Shown: positions 32,509 through 42,671, counted from the stretch's first letter. The stretch is DNA of 64,000 nucleotides from Thermoplasmata archaeon (GCA_020696365.1 JAEHCM010000001.1:82813-146812), one strand, 5' to 3'. A program made the numbers and translations. Notes: generated from the letters alone by a model not told the origin.

Positions 32509-33381
32509 ATGGTCGTGGAAGCTGACATTCAGAATGCGGTCGTCGAGCTGCTCCGGAGGACTGTCGTCAAGCTGCCATCGGACGTCGAGGAGGCACTGGT
32601 GCGTGCCCTCGACGCCGAGGTGGACGAGACCCCGAAGATGCAGCTCAAGGCCATAATGGACAACATCAAGCTCGCTGGGGAAGGCAACACGCCGATGTGC
32701 CAGGACACCGGCGTGACGATATTCTACGTCACACTTCCTAGGACGTGCGAGATCGATGTGGAGCGAGGGATAATCGAGGGTGTCAGACGTGCGACGTCTG
32801 AGGTACCGCTAAGGCCGAACGCGGTCCATCCGATCACGAGGAAGAACCCCGGAGACAACGTCGGCGACGGGATGCCGTACATGAACTGGAAGGTCGGCAA
32901 CAACGATTTCATCGAGATCACCGTGATGCCGAAGGGCGCCGGCTCGGAGAACATGAGCCAATTGGCGATGCTGACCCCGAGCCAGGGCGTCAAGGGCATC
33001 AAGGAGTTCGTCCTGAGCACGGTGCTCCGGGCTGGCGGCAACCCATGCCCCCCGATGGTGTTGGGGGTGGGCATCGGCGGCTCGTCCGACATCTGCATGA
33101 AGCTGGCTAAGCAAGCCCTGCTCCGCCCGCTCGACGAGCGGCACAAGGACCCGGAGATCGCGGGGCTGGAGACCGAGCTTCTGGACGCGCTGAACATGCT
33201 GGGCATCGGTCCCATGGGGCTCGGAGGGAAGACGACGGCCATCGGGCTGAACATCGAGTACGCATATTGTCATACCGCCAGCCTGCCCGTTGCGGTGAAT
33301 GTGCAGTGCTGGGCGGCGAGGCGCGGGACCGTGAGGATACATCTGGACGGCAGGCTCGAGTTCCCGACCAACGAGGAGTGA
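32509..33381 (+). CDS. fumA: Fumarate hydratase class I, alpha subunit
   Basis: 290 residues of the two-subunit class I fumarase. The iron-sulfur ligands are visible as MCQDTGVTIFYV, a second Cys in GNPCPPMVLGVGIGGSSD and a third in YAYCHTASLPVAV. Also seen are PNAVHPITRKNPGDNVG and GPMGLGGKTTAIGL. It hydrates fumarate to malate in the citric-acid cycle together with the next gene. The name fumA is used in its archaeal alpha-subunit sense. Confidence 0.94.
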   Translation: MVVEADIQNAVVELLRRTVVKLPSDVEEALVRALDAEVDETPKMQLKAIMDNIKLAGEGNTPMCQDTGVTIFYVTLPRTCEIDVERGIIEGVRRATSEVPLRPNAVHPITRKNPGDNVGDGMPYMNWKVGNNDFIEITVMPKGAGSENMSQLAMLTPSQGVKGIKEFVLSTVLRAGGNPCPPMVLGVGIGGSSDICMKLAKQALLRPLDERHKDPEIAGLETELLDALNMLGIGPMGLGGKTTAIGLNIEYAYCHTASLPVAVNVQCWAARRGTVRIHLDGRLEFPTNEE

Positions 33382-33386
33382 TTATC

Positions 33387-33989
33387 ATGACGAAGAGGCT
33401 TAAGACACCACTGTCTGAGGACGATGTCCGTTCTTTGAATGTCGGAGAGACGATATACTTGGATGGCGTGGTCTACACCGGAAGGGACGAGGTCCACATA
33501 CACGCACTCGAGTATCTCGAGAAGGGGAAGCCCATCCCAGTCGACTTCAAGGGGGCGGCGCTGTTCCATTGCGGACCCATAATGAGGAAGGTCGGCGAAG
33601 GATGGGAGGTCGTGGCAGCCGGTCCGACGACCTCATCGAGGATGAACTCCCTCGAGCCGCAGTTCATCGAGAAGTTCAGGCCGGGTGCGATAATCGGCAA
33701 AGGGGGTATGTCGCAGCCGACGATCGATGCGATGAAGCAGCACGGTTGCGTGTACCTGGCCATCACTGGCGGCGCGGCAGTTCTGGCCGCTAGGGGTATC
33801 AAGAGCGTGTCAGGGGTCGAGTGGTACGAGCTCGGGATGCCCGAGGCGGTCTGGATCCTCAACGCGGAGAACTTCGGGCCTTTGACCGTCGGTATCGACA
33901 CCCACGGCAAGAGCCTCTTCGCCGACGTGAACGCCAAAGTGAAGGAGAACGAACCCGCGGTTCGCGAGCGGCTCGGACTGAAGACGTAG
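33387..33989 (+). CDS. fumB: Fumarate hydratase class I, beta subunit
   Basis: 200 residues, C-terminal half of class I fumarase: LNVGETIYLDGVVYTGRDE, GAALFHCGPIMRK, AAGPTTSSRMNSLEPQFIEK (substrate-binding), AIIGKGGMSQPTIDAM, VKSV-like GIKSVSGVEWYELGMPEA. Five bases after the alpha subunit. Subunit-beta assignment is secure from the TTSSRM motif; tartrate dehydratase beta is the nearest alternative. Confidence 0.93.
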   Translation: MTKRLKTPLSEDDVRSLNVGETIYLDGVVYTGRDEVHIHALEYLEKGKPIPVDFKGAALFHCGPIMRKVGEGWEVVAAGPTTSSRMNSLEPQFIEKFRPGAIIGKGGMSQPTIDAMKQHGCVYLAITGGAAVLAARGIKSVSGVEWYELGMPEAVWILNAENFGPLTVGIDTHGKSLFADVNAKVKENEPAVRERLGLKT

Positions 33990-34017
33990 AACCCGACCGT
34001 CTCGGAGACGAAACCGC

Positions 34018-35682
34018 TCATTTTCCAGAATGGCCGTTGCCGACACTAGGCTCGTCAACTAACGACGATTCCAGTGCATCCTCCTCGCTCAGCCCGTCCT
34101 CTTCCTGCGCTTCCTCGGCATCCTCCTCGTCTAGCTCGTCGTAGATCGCAGGTGCTTCGTCGGGCGCCTCGAAGGTCCTTATCCTCAGCACGACGGCGAA
34201 GGCGAGTATGATGATGGTCAGGAACAACGCCAATATCATCATCGAGTGCGCCAGGTCGAAGCCGAAAATGAACCCTCCGAAACTCTCCCGCGTGGGCTCG
34301 AGCTCGATGCTCCCCATCTCCGTCGTTTCGTCCAGCGTCGTCGCGATGGGCCCTATCTCTTTCGGCTGATATCCATCCAATGTGAAACGGACGATGTATT
34401 CGTCCGCTGGGAGGCCAGTGAACTGGAACTCGCCGTTCGTGTTCGTGATGGTCTCCCTCTGCGGGAGAACGACCACGGTGACTCCTGCGAGCTGACCCCC
34501 CGTGACGGCGTCCACAACGATGCCGTACAGGGCGCCTGGCAGGCCAGTGAGGTTGAAGTTGAGCTGCAGCTCCGATCCCCTAGTTATCCTCACTTCGGGG
34601 GCCGTCACGTTCAGATATCCCTGGAGCGACGCCTCGACCGTGTAAATCCCTGTTGGTATGCCGTCGATCTCGTACTTGCCTTCGATGGAGGACAGGCCGT
34701 AGTACTCGGTCCCCCACACGGACACGTTCGCCCCCACGAGCAGGACGGTTCCCGATCTCACTGTCCCCAACAGCTTCGTGTGCTTCTCCTCGAGAAGCAC
34801 ATCGACGTCCGTCGTGTCCGCTCCGCTGACAACCTCTACTCCCTCGAGGGTCGACGTGTTGAACCCTTCGAGCGATACAGCGACGGAGTAGGTTCCCTCG
34901 GGAAGGTTCGGCACGTAGTAGGATCCGTCTACCTCAGTGGTGACCGTGATGGTGACCGGAGGGGGCCCTTCGACCCTGACCGAGACATTCGCGTCCTCGA
35001 TAGGTTCGAGGCTGGTGGCGTGGAGGACGATGCCGGAGATGCTGCCCCTCTGGGATGCGAGGGCGAAGTCCAGCCTGGCGAAACCGCCTTCCGGGAGCGT
35101 TACGACCCTGGTCAGCGGGTCGTGGTTGACAGCGGTCGCTGTCAGGGAGTATGCGTCGCCCTTCAGCCCATCTATCGTGTAGCTGCCGTCGCTTCCAGAG
35201 GTAGTGTTCAAGCCGAAATCGTCGAGCGAGATGTTGGCGCCGACAACGGGCTCCCAGTCCTCCGTGACGGTGCCATATATCAAACCGCCCCTCACGGTGA
35301 GGTTGACCCACGTCGTATTGGAGGGTGTCACGATTACGCTCACGACCGCCAGCCCCGAGTATCCATCGCATTCGGCCGACAGGTTGTATTCGGTTCCGTT
35401 CGAATCCGCCAGGAGTCCCGTGATCGTCAGCCTGCCGTACTCGTCCGCCGGCCATGAGCCGTTGTCCTCAAGGGTCACTATGGCGTCGGTGACGTTTCTG
35501 CCGACGTTGTCGGTGACGTTGACCTCTATGGTCCCCGTGTAGTCCGCCACCGACACCGTCGCAGTGAGCTCGTCTCCCCGGGGGTCGCAGTCGCTGTGCA
35601 TGAACGGCGCAAGTGCGACCGCCAGCAACAAAACGAAAGCGACGCTTGCCATCCACCCCTTTGAACGGTGATCCCGAGGCAT
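34018..35682 (-). CDS. Surface-anchored protein with carboxypeptidase-regulatory-like repeats
   Basis: 554 residues with a signal peptide (SVAFVLLLAVALAPFM), then about five beta-sandwich repeats of 75-85 residues of the CarboxypepD-regulatory/CNA-B kind. Each has a GxV ... V..A.V.V core and a closing GLPxxxYxVxxxLEGF motif (NLPEGTYSVAVSLEGF; GIPTGIYTVEASLQGY; GLPADEYIVRFTLDGY). Many N-x-S/T sites occur. A single membrane helix (MMILALFLTIIILAFAVVL) near residue 485 leads to an acidic cytosolic tail (DELDEEDAEEAQEEDG). It is an adhesin or envelope protein of unknown ligand. ATG 35682 has GGGGAGA upstream. Divergent from lhr. Confidence 0.82.
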   Translation of the reverse strand: MPRDHRSKGWMASVAFVLLLAVALAPFMHSDCDPRGDELTATVSVADYTGTIEVNVTDNVGRNVTDAIVTLEDNGSWPADEYGRLTITGLLADSNGTEYNLSAECDGYSGLAVVSVIVTPSNTTWVNLTVRGGLIYGTVTEDWEPVVGANISLDDFGLNTTSGSDGSYTIDGLKGDAYSLTATAVNHDPLTRVVTLPEGGFARLDFALASQRGSISGIVLHATSLEPIEDANVSVRVEGPPPVTITVTTEVDGSYYVPNLPEGTYSVAVSLEGFNTSTLEGVEVVSGADTTDVDVLLEEKHTKLLGTVRSGTVLLVGANVSVWGTEYYGLSSIEGKYEIDGIPTGIYTVEASLQGYLNVTAPEVRITRGSELQLNFNLTGLPGALYGIVVDAVTGGQLAGVTVVVLPQRETITNTNGEFQFTGLPADEYIVRFTLDGYQPKEIGPIATTLDETTEMGSIELEPTRESFGGFIFGFDLAHSMMILALFLTIIILAFAVVLRIRTFEAPDEAPAIYDELDEEDAEEAQEEDGLSEEDALESSLVDEPSVGNGHSGK

Positions 35683-35767
35683 CGATTCTCCCCGCGTCCA
35701 ATCACGGAGTCCGGATAAATACATTTCCTGCGACCCCGGGCGATGGTTTTCGCGTGGCTTCTGAAAA

Positions 35768-35779
35768 CGTATTAATACG
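35768..35779 (+). promoter_or_regulatory. Palindromic TATA-like element ahead of lhr
   Basis: CGTATTAATACG is a perfect 12-bp palindrome about 40 bases ahead of ATG 35817, in the 134-bp gap shared with the divergent surface-protein gene. It could serve as TATA box or operator. Confidence 0.4.
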
Positions 35780-35816
35780 CACGGCTGATAACGAAGCCGG
35801 ATTGACGGCTACTGAC

Positions 35817-38800
35817 ATGATATCGGGAACTACAGATAAGGCGAACACCGAAGAGGTTCTCTCCCTTCTCCACCCCATCGTCTCCGAGTGGTTCAGAGGC
35901 AAGTATAGGGGCGTGACCGAGGCCCAGTCGATGGCCGTGCCGGTCATTCATCGCAGGGAGAGCGTGCTGGTCTCCTCTCCCACAGGTTCAGGTAAGACGC
36001 TCACCGCGTTCCTGTCGATCATCAATGAGCTGACCCTGCTGGCCGACAGAGGTGAGTTGGAGGACCGGATCTACGCGGTGTACGTGTCTCCGCTGAAGGC
36101 GCTGGCGAACGATATCAACGAGAACCTCATAACGCCGTTGAAGGAGATATCGGATAGGTTCGAATCGCACGGAATGAAAGCGCCAGGGATCCGGGTCGCC
36201 GTCAGGACGGGGGACACACTCCCCAGCGAGAGGCAGAAGCACGCCAGAACCCCTCCGCACATATTCATCACCACACCGGAATCACTATCGCTCGTCCTAT
36301 CCACACCGGTGTTCAGGAAACGGTTCGAGGACGTGCATTACGTCATCGTGGACGAGGTTCACGAGATATGCGACTCCAAGCGCGGGGTCGCCCTATCTGT
36401 CGCACTGGAGCGGCTCCAGGGGTTCTGCGGGGACACGCTTGTCCGCATAGGCTTGTCGGCGACCGTCGCGCCCATCGAGGAAGTCGCGAAGTTTCTATCC
36501 GGCCAGAATGGCACCGGCCCTCGCCCTATGAAGATAGTGGAAGTGTTCGGTCAGCGCGACCTGGATCTCTCCGTCATCTGCCCTGCTGACGACATGACCT
36601 CCCTCTCCTTCGAGGTCGTCAATTCGAAGATGTACGACCTGCTGAAGGAGATGATCGAGCGGCACAGGACGACGCTGGTCTTTACCAACACTCGGAGCGG
36701 CACGGAGAGCGTCGTGTACAAGCTGAAGGAGCGTGGACTGGAGGATATAGGCGTTCATCATGGAAGCCTTAGCAGGGAGACGCGGTTGGATGTGGAGAGC
36801 GACCTGCGGGCCGGCGACCTTAGGGCGGTCGTGTCATCGACCTCCCTCGAGCTCGGCATAGATATCGGATCGATAGACCTCGTCGTCCAGATCGGGTCCC
36901 CCAAGTCGGTCGCGAAGGGACTTCAGAGGATAGGTCGTGCGGGCCATCAGTACGGTGGCACCTCGAAGGGCCGCATGGTCGTGTTCGAGAACGACGACCT
37001 CATCGAGTGTGCGGTGCTCTCCAGGGCCGCCCACAGGAAAGCCATCGACCGAGTGACGATACCCGAGAAGCCCCTGGACGTGCTCTCGCAGGTGGTCGTA
37101 GGGCTCTCTCTGGAGCGCCCGTGGAGCGTCGACGAGGCGTATTCCCTGATCACGCGCTCACACTGCTACAGACACCTCACGAGGGAAGAGCTGGTCTGCG
37201 TCCTGAGGTACCTCGGAGGAAAGGACGATTTCGAAGGCGTCTACTCCAAGGTGTGGTACGACGAGGACGAAGGCGTCTTCGGCACGAAACGCGGGTCGCG
37301 CATGATATTCTATCTGAACCAGGGCACGATCCCCGAGGAGGCCGACTACAAGGTGTTCTCGGAGAGGGGCGCCCTGGTCGGCTCGCTCTCCGAGAAGTTC
37401 GTCGAGCGTCTGTCCAAGGGAGACATATTCGTGCTTGGCGGGAGGAGCTACGAATTCCTCGGGTCGAAAGGCATGAAGGCGATGGTCAAGAGCGCCACTG
37501 GCCGGAAGCCGACGGTGCCGTCATGGACCGGTGAGATGCTTCCGCGCAGCTTCGACCTCTCGGTCATGGTGGGGGAGTTCAAAGGCGAGGTGGCCGCTCG
37601 TCTCGAAACCGAGAGTGATGCTGAGACCATGCGGTGGTTGATGGAGGACTTCCGCGTGGACGAAGGGTCTGCTAACACGATTATCAACTACTTCCGCGAG
37701 CAGAAGGCCGTCGGAACGATACCGACCGATTCCAGACTCGTCGTTGAAGGCTACATCGATCAGTCCGGGAACCGTAACGCCATATTCCATTTCCCGTTCG
37801 GCAGGCGGGTCAACGACGCATTGAGTCGAGCGTACGCGAGCGCCCTGTCAGAGCGTGTGAAGGCGAACGTGACGGTATCCGTTTCCGACGACTGTTTCAT
37901 GCTGACGGTTCCGAAGCCGTTCAACCTGGACGGGCTCGCGTCGGCCGTGACCTCCGAGTCGCTCGAGCGGAGGCTACGCGACTCGGTGAAGGATTCCCAG
38001 CTGTTCATGCAGCGGTTCCGGCATGTCGCTACCCGTAGCTTCATGGTTCTGAGGAACTACAAGGGGAAGGCACTGTCCGTCGGTCGTCAGCAGCTGCGAT
38101 CCCAGCGCCTGCTCGACGCCTTGCACGAGATCCCCGACTTTCCAGTTATGATCGAGACGTTCAACGAGATACTCGATGGGGTCATGGACCTGGACCACGC
38201 GCGCGAGGTCATCGTCAGCATGGAGCGTGGTGAGAGGTCCGTGGAGTACCGCCCCTTCTCGTCGGTCCCGTCACCGTTCGCACACAGCATCGTCATGATC
38301 GGCGTCTCCGACATCGTTCTCATGGAGGATAGGAGTCTGCTATTGAGGAACCTCCACAGGCGCGTGGTGGAGCGCGTCCTTGGCGAGGACGCGGTCGCTG
38401 CGTATCAGTTCGACCCCGAGACGGTGGAGACGTATTTCGAACAGAAGCGGCCGCGCATCGACTCTAAGGGGGATATCGAATCCGCCCTGCGGTCCATCGG
38501 ACCGATGAGCCTGTTCAAAGAGAAGGGTGAGAGCGTCTATCGTAACCTCAAGCATCCGTTCGAGACGGTGCGAGGATGGGCGCTGGAGACTCTGCGCGAG
38601 GGGACGGCGAAGTCGGTTTGGATTGGCGAGGATGTCTACGTCCATGCCGACGACCACGAACTGTACTCGTCCATCCACAGGAGGGACGTCGAGCTCAACG
38701 CGACCGACAAGCGTATCCTGCGGTTCCTGAGCAAGAAGGCGTCGAAGGTCGGCGGACTAGGCAAAGGGCTCCGCGTGGAAGGCCCGGTCGTTCGCGCGAG

Positions 38801-41213
38801 GCTGAGGCGCCTTGAGACCGCCAACCTGGTCCACAGGTGCGATATCGTTTCTGGCGCCGCCGTTTACAGGGCCAGCGATGTCCAGGAAACGGACCGGTCC
38901 AGGTACGTCTCAGAGGCTATCACACGGCACATGGCGTATCACGCACCGATATCACCCGAAGACCTGGCATATGAGGTAGGGGTCTCCGAGGAGGAGGCTC
39001 GGACGCATCTCGACGGGCTTGTCACAAGGGATGTGGTTGTCGTGGGACAGTTCGTCGTCGGAGACAAGGCCCAGTACATGCTTGCAAAGGATTACCTCCA
39101 TCTCACATCCGACGGCGAGGAAGTCTATGACCGGGAGGACGTCAGGGCATATATCGAGAGGAAGCAGTTCACCCCTGTCAGCTCTGTGGAGGACTACTTC
39201 AGGAAGTTCGGCTCCGCCGGGATGGCCTACGACCTGTTCCACCGGGTGAAGGACTTCGACATCCAGGACTTATACGACCTCCGGCGTAGCGGAAGACTCC
39301 TGCTGGGCAGGATGGTGCGCGGCCGGGTCAGGTACGTCCTCGAGGAGGACGCACCATCCTATCTGTCGGTCTTTCGCGAGGGCAGGGTGAACAAGTACGA
39401 GAGTGCTATCCTTTCCGCGGTCGAGAGAATAGGCAGGGGCACATTCCAGCAGATCGCCGAGAGCGCGGCCATCCCCCCGTCGATCATGCGCGAATCGTTC
39501 GACTCCTTGGACCGCAAGGGGTTCCTGCTAAGGGAGTTCGATGAGGCGGAGTACTGGAGCACTCGGAACATCTACTCGGTCTGCGACATCCTACCAGAGG
39601 CGGAGCACGGGCACAGGACGGTGCTCGAGCGCCTCCTGAGGGGGCATGGCCCGGTGTCGCTCGCGCAGGTCGCGTCGTACCTAGGGGTCGAGGAATATCG
39701 GGCACGCGCTCTTCTGGTCGATGCGGGGGCAGTCGGCATCCGGGTCGGCTTGGAACGCTCCGAGATGTTCCTCATGAAGGACGAACTGCCCGAACTGGAA
39801 TCAATGGCAGCGTGTGGATATGAGGCGCCACAGGTACGCATCCTCTCTCTCTTCGACCCGTTCCTGAGCGATCGCTGGGCGGAGATCTCCACGACGTACG
39901 GCGAGGGCTGGATGTCTCCGGTCGTGCGCGGAGGCGACATAGTCGGAATGATCGAGAGCTGGCTGATGGCCAGCGCTGTCGAGGTGAGAGATATTCGACT
40001 CAAGGACGAGGCTCTGCTCGGCGACCTCGTGGACGCCCTCGATCGCTCGATGGCATTCTACAACATGCTGGGGATTGACATACTACGTGTGAGGAGCGTC
40101 CTCGACACCGAGGTGCCTGAGCTCGATGAGGACGTCAGGAACGAATTCCTAACGCGGGGGTTCGTCGAATCGAACGGCATGCTTGTCAAAGGGAATCTCG
40201 TGACCGATTGCTTCGACCGGTCCGACCTCCTCGCTGTGACGATGTCGCTGCAGAACCTGGCTGCGCCCTCCAGGCTGCCATCCAGCACCGAGGCGCTGGG
40301 ACGATACAAATCCCTGCGGTCGGACGCCGAGACACTGATCAGGGTGAGGAGCTTCACACCGATGACGGAACTCCACAAAGCCGGAGCCGTCGTCAGAGGA
40401 TATGTCGTGCCCGACCGGGTGGGTTATTGTACGCCATCCGAGGCATCCCTCTACCGGGCGGCACGCTCGAAGACACTCACGGACGCGGAGAAGCTCATCC
40501 TGCGGATAGTCGCCGACAGGCGACATCTCAAGAGGAACAAGCTCCTGACACTATCCCCGCTCGGACCGGAGGAAACGGTCGAGGCGGCGAAGAGCCTCTA
40601 TCACTCATCTCACCTGTACCTCGACTCGACCTTCTGCTATGTGCCCTCGAAGCGGAAGCGCCTCTCGAGGGAGGCGGCGTGGCGGTCGATCCTGATTGGG
40701 ATGTTCGACGTCTACGGGCTGGCCAGCGCAGAATCTCTGGGCATGATGCTCGGCAGGGATCTGAGGATGAGGGAGCTCAGGACTGCGCTCAAGGGACTGG
40801 AACGGGACGGAGCGCTCGTGAAGGGGCACCTGCTCAAAGGATCGAGCACGGTCTACTGGGCCACGGTCGCCGCTCACGAGCGGCTCGTTCGGGGGGAGCG
40901 GTTCGAGGATCGAATCGTCCTGTCTCCCGAGGACAACCTGTATCAGTTCCTCAAGGCATCGTTCCGAGACCTGATGCCGCCAGGGGGCCGGTACGTCGTG
41001 CTGGATGGCACCCAGGTGGTCGGGTCGTTCGCCGGGAAGGTCCGTGAGGGCGCACTTGAGGTCGAGGACATCGACGGTGATGCCATCTGCAGTGGGATCG
41101 TCGACGACTACGCGCGCATGATGGGCATGCGTCTGAGGAGGGCCAGGCGCGCAGACGCGTCCGACTGGGAGATCATGGAGTTCTACGAGAAGAGCCACCC
41201 CGGGGTCGGATGA
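35817..41213 (+). CDS. lhr: Giant Lhr-type SF2 ATP-dependent DNA helicase
   Basis: 1798 residues. The N-terminal half is a standard Lhr core: Walker A SSPTGSGKTLTAF (about 53-65), VYVSPLKALANDI, TTPESLSL, Walker B VDEVHEICDSKRG (about 177), LSATVAP, and motifs V/VI SSTSLELGIDIG and GLQRIGRAGHQYGG, followed by winged-helix and beta-barrel domains. Archaeal Lhr proteins are usually 850-950 residues. Here a further 900 residues carry several winged-helix-like segments (for example EDLAYEVGVSEEEARTHLDG; FQQIAESAAIPPSIMRESFD; LAQVASYLGVEEYRARALLV) and end with a DNA-glycosylase-like WH part (PGGRYVVLDGTQVVGSF). This recalls the long bacterial Lhr with its C-terminal extension. Probable role: replication-coupled repair helicase. 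ATG 35817 chosen; TTG 35802 also possible. Confidence 0.9.
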   Translation: MISGTTDKANTEEVLSLLHPIVSEWFRGKYRGVTEAQSMAVPVIHRRESVLVSSPTGSGKTLTAFLSIINELTLLADRGELEDRIYAVYVSPLKALANDINENLITPLKEISDRFESHGMKAPGIRVAVRTGDTLPSERQKHARTPPHIFITTPESLSLVLSTPVFRKRFEDVHYVIVDEVHEICDSKRGVALSVALERLQGFCGDTLVRIGLSATVAPIEEVAKFLSGQNGTGPRPMKIVEVFGQRDLDLSVICPADDMTSLSFEVVNSKMYDLLKEMIERHRTTLVFTNTRSGTESVVYKLKERGLEDIGVHHGSLSRETRLDVESDLRAGDLRAVVSSTSLELGIDIGSIDLVVQIGSPKSVAKGLQRIGRAGHQYGGTSKGRMVVFENDDLIECAVLSRAAHRKAIDRVTIPEKPLDVLSQVVVGLSLERPWSVDEAYSLITRSHCYRHLTREELVCVLRYLGGKDDFEGVYSKVWYDEDEGVFGTKRGSRMIFYLNQGTIPEEADYKVFSERGALVGSLSEKFVERLSKGDIFVLGGRSYEFLGSKGMKAMVKSATGRKPTVPSWTGEMLPRSFDLSVMVGEFKGEVAARLETESDAETMRWLMEDFRVDEGSANTIINYFREQKAVGTIPTDSRLVVEGYIDQSGNRNAIFHFPFGRRVNDALSRAYASALSERVKANVTVSVSDDCFMLTVPKPFNLDGLASAVTSESLERRLRDSVKDSQLFMQRFRHVATRSFMVLRNYKGKALSVGRQQLRSQRLLDALHEIPDFPVMIETFNEILDGVMDLDHAREVIVSMERGERSVEYRPFSSVPSPFAHSIVMIGVSDIVLMEDRSLLLRNLHRRVVERVLGEDAVAAYQFDPETVETYFEQKRPRIDSKGDIESALRSIGPMSLFKEKGESVYRNLKHPFETVRGWALETLREGTAKSVWIGEDVYVHADDHELYSSIHRRDVELNATDKRILRFLSKKASKVGGLGKGLRVEGPVVRARLRRLETANLVHRCDIVSGAAVYRASDVQETDRSRYVSEAITRHMAYHAPISPEDLAYEVGVSEEEARTHLDGLVTRDVVVVGQFVVGDKAQYMLAKDYLHLTSDGEEVYDREDVRAYIERKQFTPVSSVEDYFRKFGSAGMAYDLFHRVKDFDIQDLYDLRRSGRLLLGRMVRGRVRYVLEEDAPSYLSVFREGRVNKYESAILSAVERIGRGTFQQIAESAAIPPSIMRESFDSLDRKGFLLREFDEAEYWSTRNIYSVCDILPEAEHGHRTVLERLLRGHGPVSLAQVASYLGVEEYRARALLVDAGAVGIRVGLERSEMFLMKDELPELESMAACGYEAPQVRILSLFDPFLSDRWAEISTTYGEGWMSPVVRGGDIVGMIESWLMASAVEVRDIRLKDEALLGDLVDALDRSMAFYNMLGIDILRVRSVLDTEVPELDEDVRNEFLTRGFVESNGMLVKGNLVTDCFDRSDLLAVTMSLQNLAAPSRLPSSTEALGRYKSLRSDAETLIRVRSFTPMTELHKAGAVVRGYVVPDRVGYCTPSEASLYRAARSKTLTDAEKLILRIVADRRHLKRNKLLTLSPLGPEETVEAAKSLYHSSHLYLDSTFCYVPSKRKRLSREAAWRSILIGMFDVYGLASAESLGMMLGRDLRMRELRTALKGLERDGALVKGHLLKGSSTVYWATVAAHERLVRGERFEDRIVLSPEDNLYQFLKASFRDLMPPGGRYVVLDGTQVVGSFAGKVREGALEVEDIDGDAICSGIVDDYARMMGMRLRRARRADASDWEIMEFYEKSHPGVG

Positions 41214-41264
41214 GCCTCATCAGTCGTGCGAATGTTAATGTAACCATATCCCGACTACGACCTC

Positions 41265-41819
41265 GTGGTAGATCTCTCCTTTCTTACTGCGGAGCCGTAT
41301 CCTGCGCTTTCGCTCGTCGTCGGCGGACTGCTCGCGCTGTTCTTGGCGGTCTTCGGTCGTAGAGACGATTCATACATCGACGAGATAGGTACGGCTCTAG
41401 CATTCATGCTCGGGGCCTTCATGCTGGTGATGGCAGTGGCCGTTATGCTCGAGGGAGCGCTCGGCTGGCTCTCGATAGTCGTTCTGGTCCTGCTAGCAGC
41501 GTGCCTGTTCCTGAAGCCCTTCAAGACCATCCCCTGGTCGGGCGTGTTCGGCGTGGCAGCCGGTGCGGTAGCCGCCTATCTCGTATCGACGGTCGTCCAG
41601 GGAGAACTCTTCGGGTTGGAGGAATGGAAGGTCTTGGTGCTCGTCTTTTTCGCGGTTGGCGCGGTTGTTCATTTGCTGACCCGTTTCATCGGGGGCATGC
41701 TCGCCCTCTCGACGATGGTCCTGAGCTGGAAGGCATCCATCGTGATAGTCGGTCTGGTGGCCATCGTCGAAGGGGCCCTCCTCCTGCTGAGGGATGAGTC
41801 TCTGCTTTCATTCCTCTGA
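41265..41819 (+). CDS. Polytopic membrane protein, unknown
   Basis: 184 residues, strongly hydrophobic, about six segments (LSLVVGGLLALFLAVFG; LAFMLGAFMLVMAVAVMLEG; SIVVLVLLAACLFL; GVFGVAAGAVAAYLVSTVV; VLVLVFFAVGAVVHLL; IVIVGLVAIVEGALLLL) with short charged loops. No catalytic or binding residues recognised. GTG 41265 appears leaderless behind a TATA-like GTTAATGTAAC (41234-41244). The end overlaps the convergent glycosylase gene by 12 bases. Confidence 0.7.
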   Translation: MVDLSFLTAEPYPALSLVVGGLLALFLAVFGRRDDSYIDEIGTALAFMLGAFMLVMAVAVMLEGALGWLSIVVLVLLAACLFLKPFKTIPWSGVFGVAAGAVAAYLVSTVVQGELFGLEEWKVLVLVFFAVGAVVHLLTRFIGGMLALSTMVLSWKASIVIVGLVAIVEGALLLLRDESLLSFL

Positions 41820-42671
41820 GAAGATGCATCTGCCCGCTGTTGCGAGCGACCGCTCGTTGTAGAACATGTACTCTTGAGCGTAGCCCGCGAAGCCGCCGAA
41901 CCTGAGCCGCGCGAACTCGCTCAGCTTCGCGTATGACCCCGTGACCCCGTATAGCCGCGAGAGCGCCCTCTTTATCCAGACATCTATCGGGAACGCCTCG
42001 AGCCTCCCGAAGCCGAAGAGCGCCACACAGTCGGCGACCTTGTCACCGACCCCTGGTAGTTGTTTGAGCTCATTCCGCAGGTCCGCATAGCCGAGGCGTT
42101 TCATTCGGTCGAGGTCCCGGGGGTCGAGAACCTCGCATATGGCTCGTACATACCTAGCTCTGTAGCCTAGACCACATCGGCTCAGATCCTCCGTGGAAGC
42201 CTCTCGAAGGTCGTTGACACATGGAAACGCGTGTACGCCGTCGAGGATCTCGGCCCCGAAGGCCGTGGCCACGGAGTCGATCATCGTCTTTATCCGCGGG
42301 ATGTTGGCGTAAGTTGCGAGGACATAGCTGATCAAGCACTCCCACTCGTCCATCTTCACGAGCCGAAGCCCGCCTATCTGGAGAATACCTCGGGATAGAA
42401 CATCGTCTCTTCCGAGGTTCTTCTGGATCGACGCGATGTCGTCCGAAGTCCTCAGATATGTTGAGATGTCCTTCTTCGTGCACGGACTGGCGGCCATGGA
42501 ATCTACCGTCAAGCCACCGCTGCTCGCGCTAAGTCGCAAGATGCTACGACCTACGATACCGGTCCACGAACCGTCCGGGTCCCGCCTCCACCTGAATGTC
42601 TGACCGCATCCCAGGGTCGCATCCAGGTCGATTGGCTCGACCCGGAGCCCGAATCTGCTCTCTGCGCGCAA
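41808..42671 (-). CDS. ogg: 8-oxoguanine DNA glycosylase (OGG/AlkA-like)
   Basis: 287 residues of the HhH-GPD superfamily, OGG1-like. N-terminal beta domain (LGCGQTFRWRRDPDGSWTGI, as in OGG1/AlkA), then helical domain with the helix-hairpin-helix LKQLPGVGDKVADCVALFGF (catalytic Lys in GDKVADC) and the catalytic Asp in AFPIDVWIKRAL. It removes 8-oxoguanine from DNA and is a bifunctional glycosylase/lyase by family. Five bases after the DUF355 gene, so the two are an operon. Confidence 0.93.
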   Translation of the reverse strand: MRAESRFGLRVEPIDLDATLGCGQTFRWRRDPDGSWTGIVGRSILRLSASSGGLTVDSMAASPCTKKDISTYLRTSDDIASIQKNLGRDDVLSRGILQIGGLRLVKMDEWECLISYVLATYANIPRIKTMIDSVATAFGAEILDGVHAFPCVNDLREASTEDLSRCGLGYRARYVRAICEVLDPRDLDRMKRLGYADLRNELKQLPGVGDKVADCVALFGFGRLEAFPIDVWIKRALSRLYGVTGSYAKLSEFARLRFGGFAGYAQEYMFYNERSLATAGRCIFSEE

